A stretch of DNA of 20,365 nucleotides from positions 1-20,365 of the forward strand of contig JAGONL010000005.1 in the NCBI GenBank assembly GCA_017993025.1, written 5' to 3'. The translations under genes and the position numbers were made by a program. The notes beneath the pieces were generated by a model. That model did no database searches. It had not been told where the DNA came from and worked only from the letters and a program-made list of their open reading frames with translations. Below, piece by piece: positions 13,306 through 20,365 of this stretch. Source of the stretch: Candidatus Saccharimonadota bacterium. GTDB lineage: Bacteria > Patescibacteriota > Saccharimonadia > Saccharimonadales > SZUA-47. Position 1 is the stretch's first letter. Each line of letters begins with the position of its first letter.

Positions 13306-13946
13306 TTTTCTGCCGCCTTCGCTGCTTCCGCTTCTGCAGCTGCCTTTTTAACTGCTTCTGCAGCTGCTAATTTTTTCTTAGCCTCCGCAGTGCCAGTAAA
13401 ATTAGCTGTTAATGAAGCGGTGAACTGATATGAGTCACTTGATGATTCACCCGTGGTTGAACCTCGAGGGGACAATGACGATATATCGGCTGCTTCAAAT
13501 AAATCAGATTCTACTAAATTTCGTATCAGAACAGCAGCCAGATTGGCCTCTTTTAGGTCTACATCCAGTTGGAGAGAATCCGTAACGCCACCAGTTAGAG
13601 ATAGGGCATTAAGTATAGCGCCATCTGGGAGAACTGCACCTATTTTTGGAATTAGTTCAGATAATTTAACCGACCGTTCACTTACTTTTTTTGCAGTTTC
13701 AAGACGTGTGGCAATATTTTCAATTGATTTTATTTCAGCCTCAAGAGTAGTTACGCGCGCCTGATCCGATTCCAGGCTAACCCTTAAAGTTGGCTCTTCG
13801 GAACCTATAAACTGTAGACTAAGCAACATAATAACAGCTGTACTAAGAGCAGTAGCCAAAAGTGCCGTGCTATAACCAAAAAGCGATACGTTTTTTCTGC
13901 CATAGGCACGCTCCTCTTTAATCTTTGGAGGTAGTAAATTTATCAT
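13302..13946 (-). CDS. pilN: Type IV pilus assembly protein PilN
   Basis: 214 residues starting MINLLPPKIKEE, the classic PilN start whose NLLP peptide binds PilM. A single span at about 26-46 is followed by a coiled coil (VTTLEAEIKSIENIATRLETAKK) and an alpha/beta domain with the LSLTGGVTDSLQLDVDLKEANLAAVLIRNL stretch. The last about 28 residues are an Ala/Lys/Glu-only helix (AEAKKKLAAAEA, then AEAEAAKAAEK), unusual for PilN. It overlaps pilM and pilO by 4 nt on either side, so expression of the three is coupled. Confidence 0.9.
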   Translation of the reverse strand: MINLLPPKIKEERAYGRKNVSLFGYSTALLATALSTAVIMLLSLQFIGSEEPTLRVSLESDQARVTTLEAEIKSIENIATRLETAKKVSERSVKLSELIPKIGAVLPDGAILNALSLTGGVTDSLQLDVDLKEANLAAVLIRNLVESDLFEAADISSLSPRGSTTGESSSDSYQFTASLTANFTGTAEAKKKLAAAEAVKKAAAEAEAAKAAEK

Positions 13947-15004
13947 ACTGTAAGTTCCTCGGCCTTTACCATGCTAAGCCCACTAGCTGTTGTATATAGC
14001 GTAGTTTCTAGCTCGTGAGGCGGTTGAAGATGGCCAAAAGATATATTATTCCAGGGAGCACAAAGTCTTGTTGGGACACGGGTTCTGTCAGTTATGTGGG
14101 TACTTAAGCCCGGCAGATTAGCACCACCACCGAGAATAATTATTTGACCTATTGGCTCACCGCTACTTTCTCTGTCAGCAAAATAACGTATTACTTTTCT
14201 AATCTCGTTGATTAGTTTATTTAGCTCTGGTTCTACGGCCTTTACAATTTTGTCTTGCTTTTTACTAAGTTCTAACCCATATCGAGTTTTAATGCTATGC
14301 GCTTGTTGTAGGCTAACCCCAAGAGCATCGGCAATATGTTGTGTGATACGCTCCCCGGAACAGTCAACCGTACCAGTTGCGCGTATAGCCGTACCGTCAT
14401 ATATTGATAAATCACAAGCCGTAGAACCAATGTCTACAATCAGGGTATTTACATCGTGGGCTTCGGCGTGCACAACTATACGGGTAACTGCAGCAATATT
14501 TGATTCGATAAGAGATATTTCAAGCCCGAGTGCCTCAAAAACAACTAAATAAGAGTCGACTATCTCTTTTGGACATGCAACTATCTGCACTTCAATACTT
14601 CCGTCTTCAAGCGTTCTGGCGATGCTGTAGTCGTAGTACAAATCTTCAACCGGCATAGGTATAGATTGGTCAACCTCTAGTCCGACCGCGCTTTTTAGGT
14701 CTTTCTGGTTCATTTTTGGTAGTGTGATTACTCTACTAAAACTATGTGCATTCGGAAGAGACACTGCTACGTGTTTTGTTGTCAGTTTTCCCACCATGTG
14801 TTTTTCAATAAGTTCATGGGCAGCCTTTATAAGCACTTCAGGATTTACTATAACCCCATTAATAACAGCGCCCATATCGAAAGTCGTAGTTCCGTAGCCC
14901 ATTACTGTGGACTGTTTATTCGACTGTGAAATCTGCATGATTTTAATCGAGCTTTGACCTACGTCGAAGCCGAATACTGGTTCATCTTTGTAGAAAATTC
15001 CCAT
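13943..15004 (-). CDS. pilM: Type IV pilus actin-like protein PilM
   Basis: 353 residues of the actin/FtsA-like ATPase fold. FGFDVGQSSIKIMQIS (about 11-26) is the phosphate 1 motif, VDIGSTACDLSIYDG the phosphate 2 motif and IIILGGGANLPGLSTHI the adenosine motif. PilM forms a cytoplasmic ring bound to the PilN N-terminus. The start ATG at 15004 has only a weak purine-rich site. A TATAAT-like -10 occurs on the minus strand at plus-strand 15054-15059, giving a leader of about 40 nt, without a clear -35. The gene lies after the pilin terminator, so pilM-N-O and the small last gene look like a separate transcript. Confidence 0.93.
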   Translation of the reverse strand: MGIFYKDEPVFGFDVGQSSIKIMQISQSNKQSTVMGYGTTTFDMGAVINGVIVNPEVLIKAAHELIEKHMVGKLTTKHVAVSLPNAHSFSRVITLPKMNQKDLKSAVGLEVDQSIPMPVEDLYYDYSIARTLEDGSIEVQIVACPKEIVDSYLVVFEALGLEISLIESNIAAVTRIVVHAEAHDVNTLIVDIGSTACDLSIYDGTAIRATGTVDCSGERITQHIADALGVSLQQAHSIKTRYGLELSKKQDKIVKAVEPELNKLINEIRKVIRYFADRESSGEPIGQIIILGGGANLPGLSTHITDRTRVPTRLCAPWNNISFGHLQPPHELETTLYTTASGLSMVKAEELTV

Positions 15005-15148
15005 CCCTGTTTATTAATCCTAAATTACATAACCATAAGTTTTATATAAGTTAATTATACCTTAGTTAATCTTTTGTCGCGAGTACTTTGTGGCTCGCTT
15101 TGAGTTTCATGGTTTTAGGTTTACTTTTCTAAATATTATTATCCAATT

Positions 15149-15183
15149 AAAAACACCCTCGAGTTTTCTCTAAGGGTGTTTTT
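15149..15183 (-). terminator. Rho-independent terminator after the pilin gene
   Basis: AAAAACACCCT (15149-15159) pairs perfectly with AGGGTGTTTTT (15173-15183), 11 bp around a 13-nt loop that can add a GAG/CTC pairing. The minus-strand product ends in the hairpin plus a T-rich run, 24 nt past the pilin stop. It separates a highly expressed pilin mRNA from pilM. Confidence 0.85.
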
Positions 15184-15206
15184 ATTAAGTTCAAGAAACG
15201 AATTTA

Positions 15207-15683
15207 CTAGTTTAGACTAGCCTTTTCGTATTGTGACTCTCTCTCTAAGAAAGTTGCTACTGTGTAATGCAAACAACCATCATTTGCGGCGTTTTCTACA
15301 CACGAAGCAGCAGTTCCGTCACCGTAGGCAACGTATGCATATTCGTTAGTTGTTGTTAGTGTTGGGACTGTAGGTGTTGCTGCAATTGCAAATGAGCTTA
15401 CAATAGCTGCACCATCAGAGTCTGTTAACGCTCCAGCATCAATTCCTGGGAAAGTTGCTGCTACTAAGTCTGTGTTAGGGTAGCTACCGTTTTCGTTGTA
15501 GTACTCTTCAAGTTTTTGATAAATGCTGTTGATGTCATTTTTTCGAACAGTATCACGTCCTTTAGCTTGTGCACCTTGGAAGTTAGTTAGTACTAACGTT
15601 GCCAAAATACCGATGATTGCAATCACGATTAAAAGCTCGATGATTGTAAAACCGGCTTGTAGTTTCTTTTGTAGTTTGAGCAT
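15207..15683 (-). CDS. pilA: Type IV prepilin (major-pilin-like)
   Basis: 158 residues. The prepilin leader MLKLQKKLQAG is followed by FTIIELLIVIAIIGILATL: cleavage is predicted between Gly11 and Phe12, with Glu at +5 of the mature protein. The long N-terminal helix leads to a small globular domain with SYPNTDLV typical of GspG/PilA-type pilins and one Cys pair (CVENAANDGC) that can form a C-terminal disulfide loop. It is exported, processed by prepilin peptidase and assembled into the fibre. A consensus promoter, a perfect Shine-Dalgarno AAGGAGGTG 7 nt before the ATG, and a strong terminator suggest high expression, which favours a major-pilin role. Confidence 0.93.
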   Translation of the reverse strand: MLKLQKKLQAGFTIIELLIVIAIIGILATLVLTNFQGAQAKGRDTVRKNDINSIYQKLEEYYNENGSYPNTDLVAATFPGIDAGALTDSDGAAIVSSFAIAATPTVPTLTTTNEYAYVAYGDGTAASCVENAANDGCLHYTVATFLERESQYEKASLN

Positions 15684-15690
15684 TGGAGCC

Positions 15691-15699
15691 CACCTCCTT
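15691..15699 (-). promoter_or_regulatory. Perfect Shine-Dalgarno site of the pilin gene
   Basis: AAGGAGGTG on the minus strand, 7 nt before the ATG at 15683. It is the strongest ribosome binding site in the window and shows that the organism's 16S rRNA keeps a usable anti-SD, in contrast to the many genes here without one. Confidence 0.85.
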
Positions 15700-15756
15700 G
15701 ATTAGTTATTTAAAGCTTACTCTTTGGCGCTGTTGCTAAGAGGCTTATGTTTATAA

Positions 15757-15785
15757 AGTATCTATCATGGCGTCACTAGTGTCAA
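15757..15785 (-). promoter_or_regulatory. Pilin promoter
   Basis: On the minus strand TTGACA (plus 15780-15785), 17-nt spacer, GATACT (plus 15757-15762). The -35 is a perfect consensus. The resulting leader of about 65 nt carries the Shine-Dalgarno site and a CTCTT/AAGAG pairing. Confidence 0.75.
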
Positions 15786-15803
15786 GTAAATTTATGTATG
15801 AAT

Positions 15804-17024
15804 TTATATATTATTTGCAAGTGAGCTTATTGGACCTATAACACTAACAGCAATTAAACCAACCATACCACCCATGACTACAATTAAAATAGGTTCAAGA
15901 ATGGAACTCATACCATCGACAGCGGCGTCGACTTCTTCTTCGTAGAAATCTGCAACTTTAACCAAAACAGTATCGCTCTGACCGGTTTCTTCACCGATAC
16001 TCATCATCTGGCTAACAATTGGTGGAAAAACTTTGCTTGTACTTAAAGAAACGCTTAGCTGTTCTCCGTTGGCTACGTTTTTTGCAGCTGCTTTTAATTC
16101 TTTTTCCACAACAACATTTCCAATCGCTTTTGAAGTTATTTCCAGAGAGTCCAGAACGCTAACTCCTGCACCCATAAGACTAGCAAAAATTCTAGAAAAC
16201 CTAGCGACTATAATTTTTATGACAATTATATTTATACCAGGCAACTTAAGAAGAAGTCTGTCTTTTGTCTCTCTGCCACGGGCTGTTTTTAAAAACTTTC
16301 TTAAATAGAAACTTCCACCAAACACAACACTAAGATGTATGTACCAAAAATTAATCAAAACATCACTGATACCCACCATAACTTTAGTCATAGTCGGCAA
16401 CTCGCCACCCGTAAGATCTGCAATAATGGTTCCAACTTTGGGTACCACGACGGTCATAAGCGCTATAAATACTAATACTGTAATTGTAACCAGTACTGTT
16501 GGATAGGTCATAGCACTCTTAAACTTAGCTCGAATGGCAGCATCTTTCTCTTGTTGTATTGCTAGTTTAAGGAGGATTTCGTCCAATATACCACCAGCTT
16601 CACCAGCACGTATCATGTTGACGTAAATTGGGTTAAATATATCGCTATGATGTTCTAGTGCTTCGGCAAACGCCATACCGCCCTCGACATCTTTACTGAT
16701 TTGAGTTAAATGCTTTTTGAGTGCCGGACTTTCCGTCTGTGCATTCATGGTTGCCAGACTTCGTACTAAAGGCACTCCGGCGTTAATCATAGTTGCCAGT
16801 TGTCGAGTAAAAATAACCAAGTCCTTTGGTTTTACTTTGCCACCACCTTTAGATAAAAACGGTATGTTTATTTCGCCCTTTTTCTTCTGAACTTTTTTTA
16901 TCATTAGTGGTCTTAACTTTAGCCGAACGAGCGAACTTCTGGCAGCGTTTTCATCGGCGGCCTCAAGTACACCGTTGTGCTGTTTTTGGTCTGGCCCAGT
17001 TGCCGTATATTCAAATTTAGCCAC
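15804..17024 (-). CDS. pilC: Type IV pilus platform protein PilC (GspF family)
   Basis: 406 residues from the GTG at 17024 (MAKFEYTATGPDQKQHNGVL), the usual PilC opening, with AAAGGTG 6 nt upstream as ribosome site. A GTG nine bases earlier (17033) lies inside that site and is less likely. Two repeated T2SSF domains are visible: the first includes FTRQLATMINAGVPLVRSL and MIRAGEAGGILDEIL, the second FSRIFASLMGAGVSVLDSLEI and MSIGEETGQSDTVL. Membrane segments fall near residues 170-195, 220-240 and 375-400. It is the inner-membrane platform on which PilB drives pilin assembly. It lies between the pilin and pilB on the same strand. Confidence 0.94.
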   Translation of the reverse strand: MAKFEYTATGPDQKQHNGVLEAADENAARSSLVRLKLRPLMIKKVQKKKGEINIPFLSKGGGKVKPKDLVIFTRQLATMINAGVPLVRSLATMNAQTESPALKKHLTQISKDVEGGMAFAEALEHHSDIFNPIYVNMIRAGEAGGILDEILLKLAIQQEKDAAIRAKFKSAMTYPTVLVTITVLVFIALMTVVVPKVGTIIADLTGGELPTMTKVMVGISDVLINFWYIHLSVVFGGSFYLRKFLKTARGRETKDRLLLKLPGINIIVIKIIVARFSRIFASLMGAGVSVLDSLEITSKAIGNVVVEKELKAAAKNVANGEQLSVSLSTSKVFPPIVSQMMSIGEETGQSDTVLVKVADFYEEEVDAAVDGMSSILEPILIVVMGGMVGLIAVSVIGPISSLANNI

Positions 17025-17040
17025 AATAAACACCTTTAAT

Positions 17041-17152
17041 GTGAGATGTACGAAGTGAGAAGTATGAAGTTATAAAAACGCGGGGAAGTAACGCGCAAAA
17101 ATTTAGATATTCTAAGCACCCGACTCCGTACCTCGTACCTCGTACCTCGTAC
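17041..17152. repeat. Heptanucleotide repeat cluster between pilC and pilB
   Basis: Four tandem 7-mers at 17041-17068 (GTGAGAT, GTACGAA, GTGAGAA, GTATGAA) and, after 56 nt, four inverted-sense 7-mers at 17125-17152 (one imperfect, then CTCGTAC three times). CTCGTAC is the reverse complement of GTACGAG, so the two arms can pair as a long imperfect stem. Non-coding. It shares the TCGTAnC core with the cluster at 18997-19136. Confidence 0.8.
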
Positions 17153-17170
17153 GATTTGTTTTTTCTCCAA

Positions 17171-18934
17171 TTACTCACGTGTTACCCGTAGAATTTCTTC
17201 TATACTTGTCATTCCGAGTAGCGCTTTAATGAGACCATCTAACTGCATGGTTACCATACCCTCTTTCATGGCCTGGGCTTGAATTTCTTCGCTTGTGGCA
17301 TTGCTGACAATTAGTTTTTGGACACTATCGCTATTGCTCAGCACTTCGTAGATGCCCATTCTACCTTTATAGCCCGTGCGGTCATTTGTTAAGTCACGTT
17401 TAGGGCGCCAAAGCATTAACTTTGTAGATTTAGGTTGACCAAAATGCTCTTGCGCTTCTTGCAATAATTTAAGAATCACATCCCAGTCTGCTTTAGTTTT
17501 TATACCAAATACTCTCTCAATTTCTTTTCGTTCTTCGTCTGAAGGAGCATATTGTTCGCAATCTTCTGGCTGAAGCCTTCTAACTAGACGTTGTCCAATC
17601 ACAACTCTAACAACACTGGCAATCAAAAACGGTTCGATATCCATATCTAATAATCGTGGTAGGCAAGTTGCGGCATTATTTGTGTGTAGGGTTGAAAAAA
17701 CTAAGTGCCCAGTTAGCGCGGCCTGAACTCCAAGCCCAGCAGTTTCGCCGTCTCTAATTTCTCCGACCATTATGATATTGGGGTCTTGTCGAAGTAAGGC
17801 GCGAAGTCCTGCTACGAATGTCATGCCAGCCACAGGATTTACCTGGGTTTGGTTTACACCTTCTAGCTTATACTCAACCGGGTCTTCGATTGTGCTGATG
17901 TTGACGTCTGGTTTGTTTAAAATATGCAGAACACTGTGTAGCGTAGTGGATTTGCCAGAACCTGTTGGGCCGGTTACCAGAATCATGCCGTGTGGTTGAC
18001 GACTGGCGTTTTGGATATCTAATAATGCTTTGCCCCAGAACCCAAGCGTTTCTAGGCTAAGAGGTTCGCTAGACTCATCCAAAACACGCATAACAACTTT
18101 TTCGCCCTCTGTTATCGGTAAGGTTGATACACGAAACGCAAAAACGCGTCCGTTCATGGTAATTTTAAATCGTCCGTCTTGAGGTGCTCGTCGCTCGTCA
18201 ATTTTTAAGTTTGAAAGGATTTTTATACGAGACACAAGTGCATTTAGAGTACGTTTCGGCAATCTGTTGGCTTCTTTAAGCACTCCGTCAACACGGTAAC
18301 GTATAAGAACTTGTTTGTCGCGTGGCTCAATATGAATATCGCTAGCACCAGACTTAACAGCATACTCAATAACCAGATTTACTGTCTGAGCAATTGGAGA
18401 ATCTTCAGCAATATCTTCCTCGGAAATTTCTTCATCGCTTTCATCCTGTTCTTCGGAATCAGTCACAATTTTAGATATTTCACTGCCAATGTTCCCACGA
18501 TATTGGTCTAGAGCGGACAGTATATTGAAATGGGTAGCGATAAACACTTTGATTTTTTGACCAAAAAGTTTATGCAAGACATCAAGTGCTTGCAAATCAT
18601 CTGGGTCTTCCATGGCGATAGATTTTGGCTCATCAACGTCTTCAAGCGGCCCATCAAATATGACCATATTATAAAGTTTCGCAATATGTTCGGGTATTTG
18701 TTTCAGTATCTCTTTATTAAGCTCTTTGACGTTAATTTCAGTGTACGGAACACCAATTTCATCGGAGTAAGCTTTAATAAGCTCAGATTCGCTTAAAACG
18801 TTTTGCTTGACTATCAGTTCATAAAGTTCAGTATTCTCGGTTTTTGCCTGTTCGGTAAGTTCGGTAATCTTTTCATCATTAAAAGCCCCTGACTTTTTCA
18901 AAATTTCAATTGCTGTTTTTTCTGGAATTTTCAT
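17171..18934 (-). CDS. pilB: Type IV pilus extension ATPase PilB (GspE family)
   Basis: 587 residues. An MshEN/T2SSE-type N-domain (about 1-150) is followed by an acidic linker (EEQDESDEEISEEDIAED, about 161-178), then the N2 and ATPase domains: DIHIEPRDKQVLIRYRVDG, Walker A GPTGSGKST at 322-330, Asp box TIEDPVEY, Walker B IIMVGEIRD at 387-395 and His box TGHLVFSTLHT at 408-418. It is the cytoplasmic hexameric motor that powers pilus extension. The usual zinc-binding tetracysteine after the His box is lost: VRRLQPEDC keeps one Cys and the later CxxC position reads PKRDLTNDRTGYKGR. No PilT is encoded in the window. Confidence 0.95.
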   Translation of the reverse strand: MKIPEKTAIEILKKSGAFNDEKITELTEQAKTENTELYELIVKQNVLSESELIKAYSDEIGVPYTEINVKELNKEILKQIPEHIAKLYNMVIFDGPLEDVDEPKSIAMEDPDDLQALDVLHKLFGQKIKVFIATHFNILSALDQYRGNIGSEISKIVTDSEEQDESDEEISEEDIAEDSPIAQTVNLVIEYAVKSGASDIHIEPRDKQVLIRYRVDGVLKEANRLPKRTLNALVSRIKILSNLKIDERRAPQDGRFKITMNGRVFAFRVSTLPITEGEKVVMRVLDESSEPLSLETLGFWGKALLDIQNASRQPHGMILVTGPTGSGKSTTLHSVLHILNKPDVNISTIEDPVEYKLEGVNQTQVNPVAGMTFVAGLRALLRQDPNIIMVGEIRDGETAGLGVQAALTGHLVFSTLHTNNAATCLPRLLDMDIEPFLIASVVRVVIGQRLVRRLQPEDCEQYAPSDEERKEIERVFGIKTKADWDVILKLLQEAQEHFGQPKSTKLMLWRPKRDLTNDRTGYKGRMGIYEVLSNSDSVQKLIVSNATSEEIQAQAMKEGMVTMQLDGLIKALLGMTSIEEILRVTRE

Positions 18935-18975
18935 CTGTTATTTTCTTTTCGCCACCATTTTATAAAATCAATCTC

Positions 18976-18984
18976 ATTCTATCA
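18976..18984 (-). promoter_or_regulatory. Possible pilB -10 element
   Basis: TGATAGAAT on the minus strand (hexamer at plus 18976-18981), an extended -10 about 41 nt before the pilB ATG. The -35 position falls into the heptamer cluster and has no consensus match. Confidence 0.35.
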
Positions 18985-18996
18985 TGCTTGTGGCTT

Positions 18997-19136
18997 CAGT
19001 ATCTAGTAGCTCGTGCCTAGTAGCTCGTATCTCGTAGCTAGTATCTAGTAGCTCGAAGCTAGAATCTAGTTGCTCGCTAAACCCTACACCCTACACCCTA
19101 AACCCTAACAATAAACACAAGCAACTAGCTACTAGC
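18997..19136. repeat. Heptanucleotide repeat cluster between pilB and recA
   Basis: Perfectly phased 7-mers: CAGTATC, TAGTAGC, TCGTGCC, TAGTAGC, TCGTATC, TCGTAGC, TAGTATC, TAGTAGC, TCGAAGC, TAGAATC, TAGTTGC (18997-19073), then TCGCTAA and four ACCCTAM units (ACCCTAC twice, ACCCTAA twice; 19081-19108). Consensus of the first block is T(A/C)GTAKC. The segment 19121-19136 is two such units in inverted sense and matches the complement of 19058-19073 at 14 of 16 positions, so the ACCCTAM block lies in the loop of a possible hairpin. Non-coding. Confidence 0.85.
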
Positions 19137-19171
19137 TTAACATGTGAAGATAATAGTATAGACATATGCGT

Positions 19172-19177
19172 TATAAT
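19172..19177 (+). promoter_or_regulatory. recA -10 box
   Basis: TATAAT at 19172-19177. No convincing -35 at 16-18 nt. Transcription from here would give a leader of about 147 nt before the recA ATG, unlike the leaderless genes elsewhere. Confidence 0.5.
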
Positions 19178-19216
19178 GGTAATTACAGTAATAATTAGAA
19201 TCTTAAATTTATGAAA

Positions 19217-19313
19217 GGGGAGTGTTCGCTTGCTCTAGAGGGAAAAGAGCAACCGGAACAGACGATTTACTCGGCTGTCCCGCGTGTTGAGGAAAACCGT
19301 TGGTTGTCCTCAA
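19217..19313 (+). promoter_or_regulatory. Structured 5' leader of recA
   Basis: Three hairpins are visible. First: TGTTC/GAACA (19223-19227, 19256-19260) enclosing TTGCTC/GAGCAA (19230-19235, 19247-19252). Second: GG-A-ACAG with CTGTCC, continuing as CGA/TCG (19255-19280); it uses the same GAACA bases as the first, so the two exclude each other. Third: TTGAGGA/TCCTCAA (19287-19293, 19307-19313) with AACC-GTT-GGTT inside, ending 17 nt before the recA ATG. GGGG at 19217-19220 can pair with CCC at 19279-19281. No U-tract follows. A cis-regulatory role is inferred; it matches no riboswitch class I know. Confidence 0.5.
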
Positions 19314-19330
19314 GAGTGAAACGATTACTT

Positions 19331-20365
19331 ATGGCTAAAGAAAAGACAGCAAAAACAATGGGTGAGCGTGGTAAAGACGAAGACGGCAGGCAAAAAGCGC
19401 TAACTTTAGCCATGGATCAGATCGAGAAGCAGTTTGGCAAAGGTTCAATTATGCACCTTGAGGGTGACAACCGGATTGACGTAGAGACGATACCTACCGG
19501 AAGTCTGTCTTTAGACATCGCCCTTGGTGGTGGAATACCAAAGGGTAGAATTGTAGAAATATACGGCCCAGAAAGTTCTGGTAAGACTACGCTTACACTG
19601 CACGCTGTTGCGGAAGTACAAAAAAGCGGTGGAACGGCGGCCTTTATTGATGCCGAGCACGCGCTTGACCCAGCCTACGCCAAAAGATTGGGTGTAAACA
19701 TTGAAACGCTACTTGTCAGCCAGCCAGATAGTGGCGAGCAAGCTCTTGAGATTGTTGAAACTTTGGTGCGTTCAAACGCCGTGGATATTGTTGTTATTGA
19801 CTCTGTAGCGGCGCTTGTTCCGCAGGCTGAGATTGAAGGCGACATGGGCGATTCACATATGGGCTTGCAAGCTCGATTGATGAGCCAGGCTCTTCGTAAA
19901 CTAACCAGCATTATCAGCAGGTCTAAATGTACAGTTGTGTTTATTAACCAGCTTCGTATGAAAATTGGAGTGATGTTTGGCAATCCAGAGACAACAACTG
20001 GTGGAAACGCGCTAAAGTTCTATGCCAGCGTGCGCATGGATATCAGAAGAACTTCACAAATTAAAGTAGGCGAAGAAGTCGTTGGTAACAGGGTAAAAGT
20101 TAAAGTTGTAAAGAACAAAATTGCCCCGCCTTTCCGCCAAGCCGAATTTGACATTATGTACAACCAAGGAATTAGCACCGAAGGCGACGTTTTGGATCTA
20201 GCAACAGAGAAGGGGATTGTTGAAAAAGCTGGCGCTTGGTTTGCTTATGGCGGAGCTAATATTGCTCAAGGCCGAGAAGCTGCCAAAGTATACCTAAAAG
20301 AAAATCCAAAGGTTTTGGCAGAAATAGCTAAAAAAGTAAAAGATTCAGTAGTAGCGGAGGTCTAA
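19331..20365 (+). CDS. recA: Recombinase RecA
   Basis: 344 residues from the ATG at 19331 ([21 protein letters not shown]), complete to the TAA at the window end. Landmarks: [19 protein letters not shown], Walker [20 protein letters not shown], Walker B region [15 protein letters not shown]1/L2 loop region ([22 protein letters not shown], then [20 protein letters not shown]) and the VKNKIAPPF core end. The C-terminus is short and lacks a strongly acidic tail. It catalyses strand exchange and DNA-damage signalling. An in-frame ATG at 19211 would add 40 residues ([17 protein letters not shown]...), but this is atypical of RecA and overlaps a strongly structured leader, so 19331 is preferred. 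No Shine-Dalgarno site precedes either. Confidence 0.96.
   Translation: MAKEKTAKTMGERGKDEDGRQKALTLAMDQIEKQFGKGSIMHLEGDNRIDVETIPTGSLSLDIALGGGIPKGRIVEIYGPESSGKTTLTLHAVAEVQKSGGTAAFIDAEHALDPAYAKRLGVNIETLLVSQPDSGEQALEIVETLVRSNAVDIVVIDSVAALVPQAEIEGDMGDSHMGLQARLMSQALRKLTSIISRSKCTVVFINQLRMKIGVMFGNPETTTGGNALKFYASVRMDIRRTSQIKVGEEVVGNRVKVKVVKNKIAPPFRQAEFDIMYNQGISTEGDVLDLATEKGIVEKAGAWFAYGGANIAQGREAAKVYLKENPKVLAEIAKKVKDSVVAEV

Noticed and set aside
15079..15098. GCGAG/CTCGC hairpin upstream of pilM
   Set aside because: Only 5 bp with a 10-nt loop and no T-run; too weak to call a terminator or operator.
18997..19136. CRISPR array or real telomere
   Set aside because: Units are 7 nt with no spacers, and the ACCCTAM block is internal, four units long and flanked by chromosomal genes.
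19178..19330. LexA/SOS box before recA
   Set aside because: No GAAC-N4-GTTC or CTG-N10-CAG palindrome in a sensible place; the GTTC and GAAC here are 28 nt apart and part of a hairpin. The region before yebC-ruv also lacks one.
1..20365. Alternative genetic code 25 (UGA as glycine)
   Set aside because: UGA ends yebC, the rimK-linked protease gene and pilN in sensible overlaps, and no full-length protein here needs UGA read through.
1..20365. Mobile element or defence island
   Set aside because: No transposase, integrase, toxin-antitoxin or restriction gene; all large genes are core or plausible housekeeping functions.

Overview
The window reads as a chromosomal segment of a Patescibacteria/CPR bacterium. 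Candidatus Saccharibacteria (TM7) is my best guess, inferred from gene style and content and not proven by any marker gene here. The DNA is moderately AT-rich, genes are tightly packed with many 4-nt ATGA overlaps, and UGA is used as a stop (for example in yebC, the rimK-linked protease gene and pilN). That argues for genetic code 11 and against the code-25 CPR lineages. The whole window looks like core genome; I see no transposase, phage gene or CRISPR array.

Layout. 1-1425: 3' part of a PIF1/RecD-like helicase with a C-terminal helix-turn-helix. 1466-2864: a SemiSWEET/PQ-loop membrane protein overlapping dnaJ. 2911-3024: a 37-residue membrane peptide with a prepilin-like start. 3069-4640: a HEATH-motif putative metallopeptidase. 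4719-6572: a retropepsin-like RimK-associated protease, rimK, and a DUF192 protein. 6595-7790: a multi-spanning membrane protein with a Ser-Lys-His repeat tail, then an alpha/beta hydrolase. 7791-8382: a non-coding, strongly structured stretch around tRNA-Lys(UUU), minus strand. 8383-12403: yebC, a Cys-rich membrane protein, ruvC, a small ORF, ruvA, ruvB and a PH-domain membrane protein. 12400-18934, minus strand: the type IV pilus cluster pilB, pilC, a major-type prepilin, pilM, pilN, pilO and a small membrane protein at the pilP position. 19331-20365: recA, behind a structured leader.

Functional themes. One is homologous recombination: Holliday-junction processing (ruvA/B/C), recA and a helicase. 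The other is a type IV pilus machine: extension ATPase, platform protein, alignment subcomplex and pilin. Prepilin peptidase and the retraction ATPase are not in the window. RimK and its protease partner suggest post-translational glutamylation of a ribosomal or other protein.

The less ordinary signals are: (i) a recurring promoter layout in which a TGnTATAAT-type -10 box lies only 6-10 nt before the ATG, implying leaderless mRNAs, against perfect Shine-Dalgarno sites at the pilin and rimK; (ii) two heptanucleotide repeat clusters flanking pilB, each with an inverted partner; (iii) a hairpin-rich leader before recA; (iv) a structured region beside tRNA-Lys carrying extra copies of pieces of the tRNA T-arm; (v) a HEATH...EEG protein resembling the DUF1704/MATCAP peptidases; and (vi) a 37-residue prepilin-like peptide with its own good promoter. 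I do not see a complete new multi-gene system.
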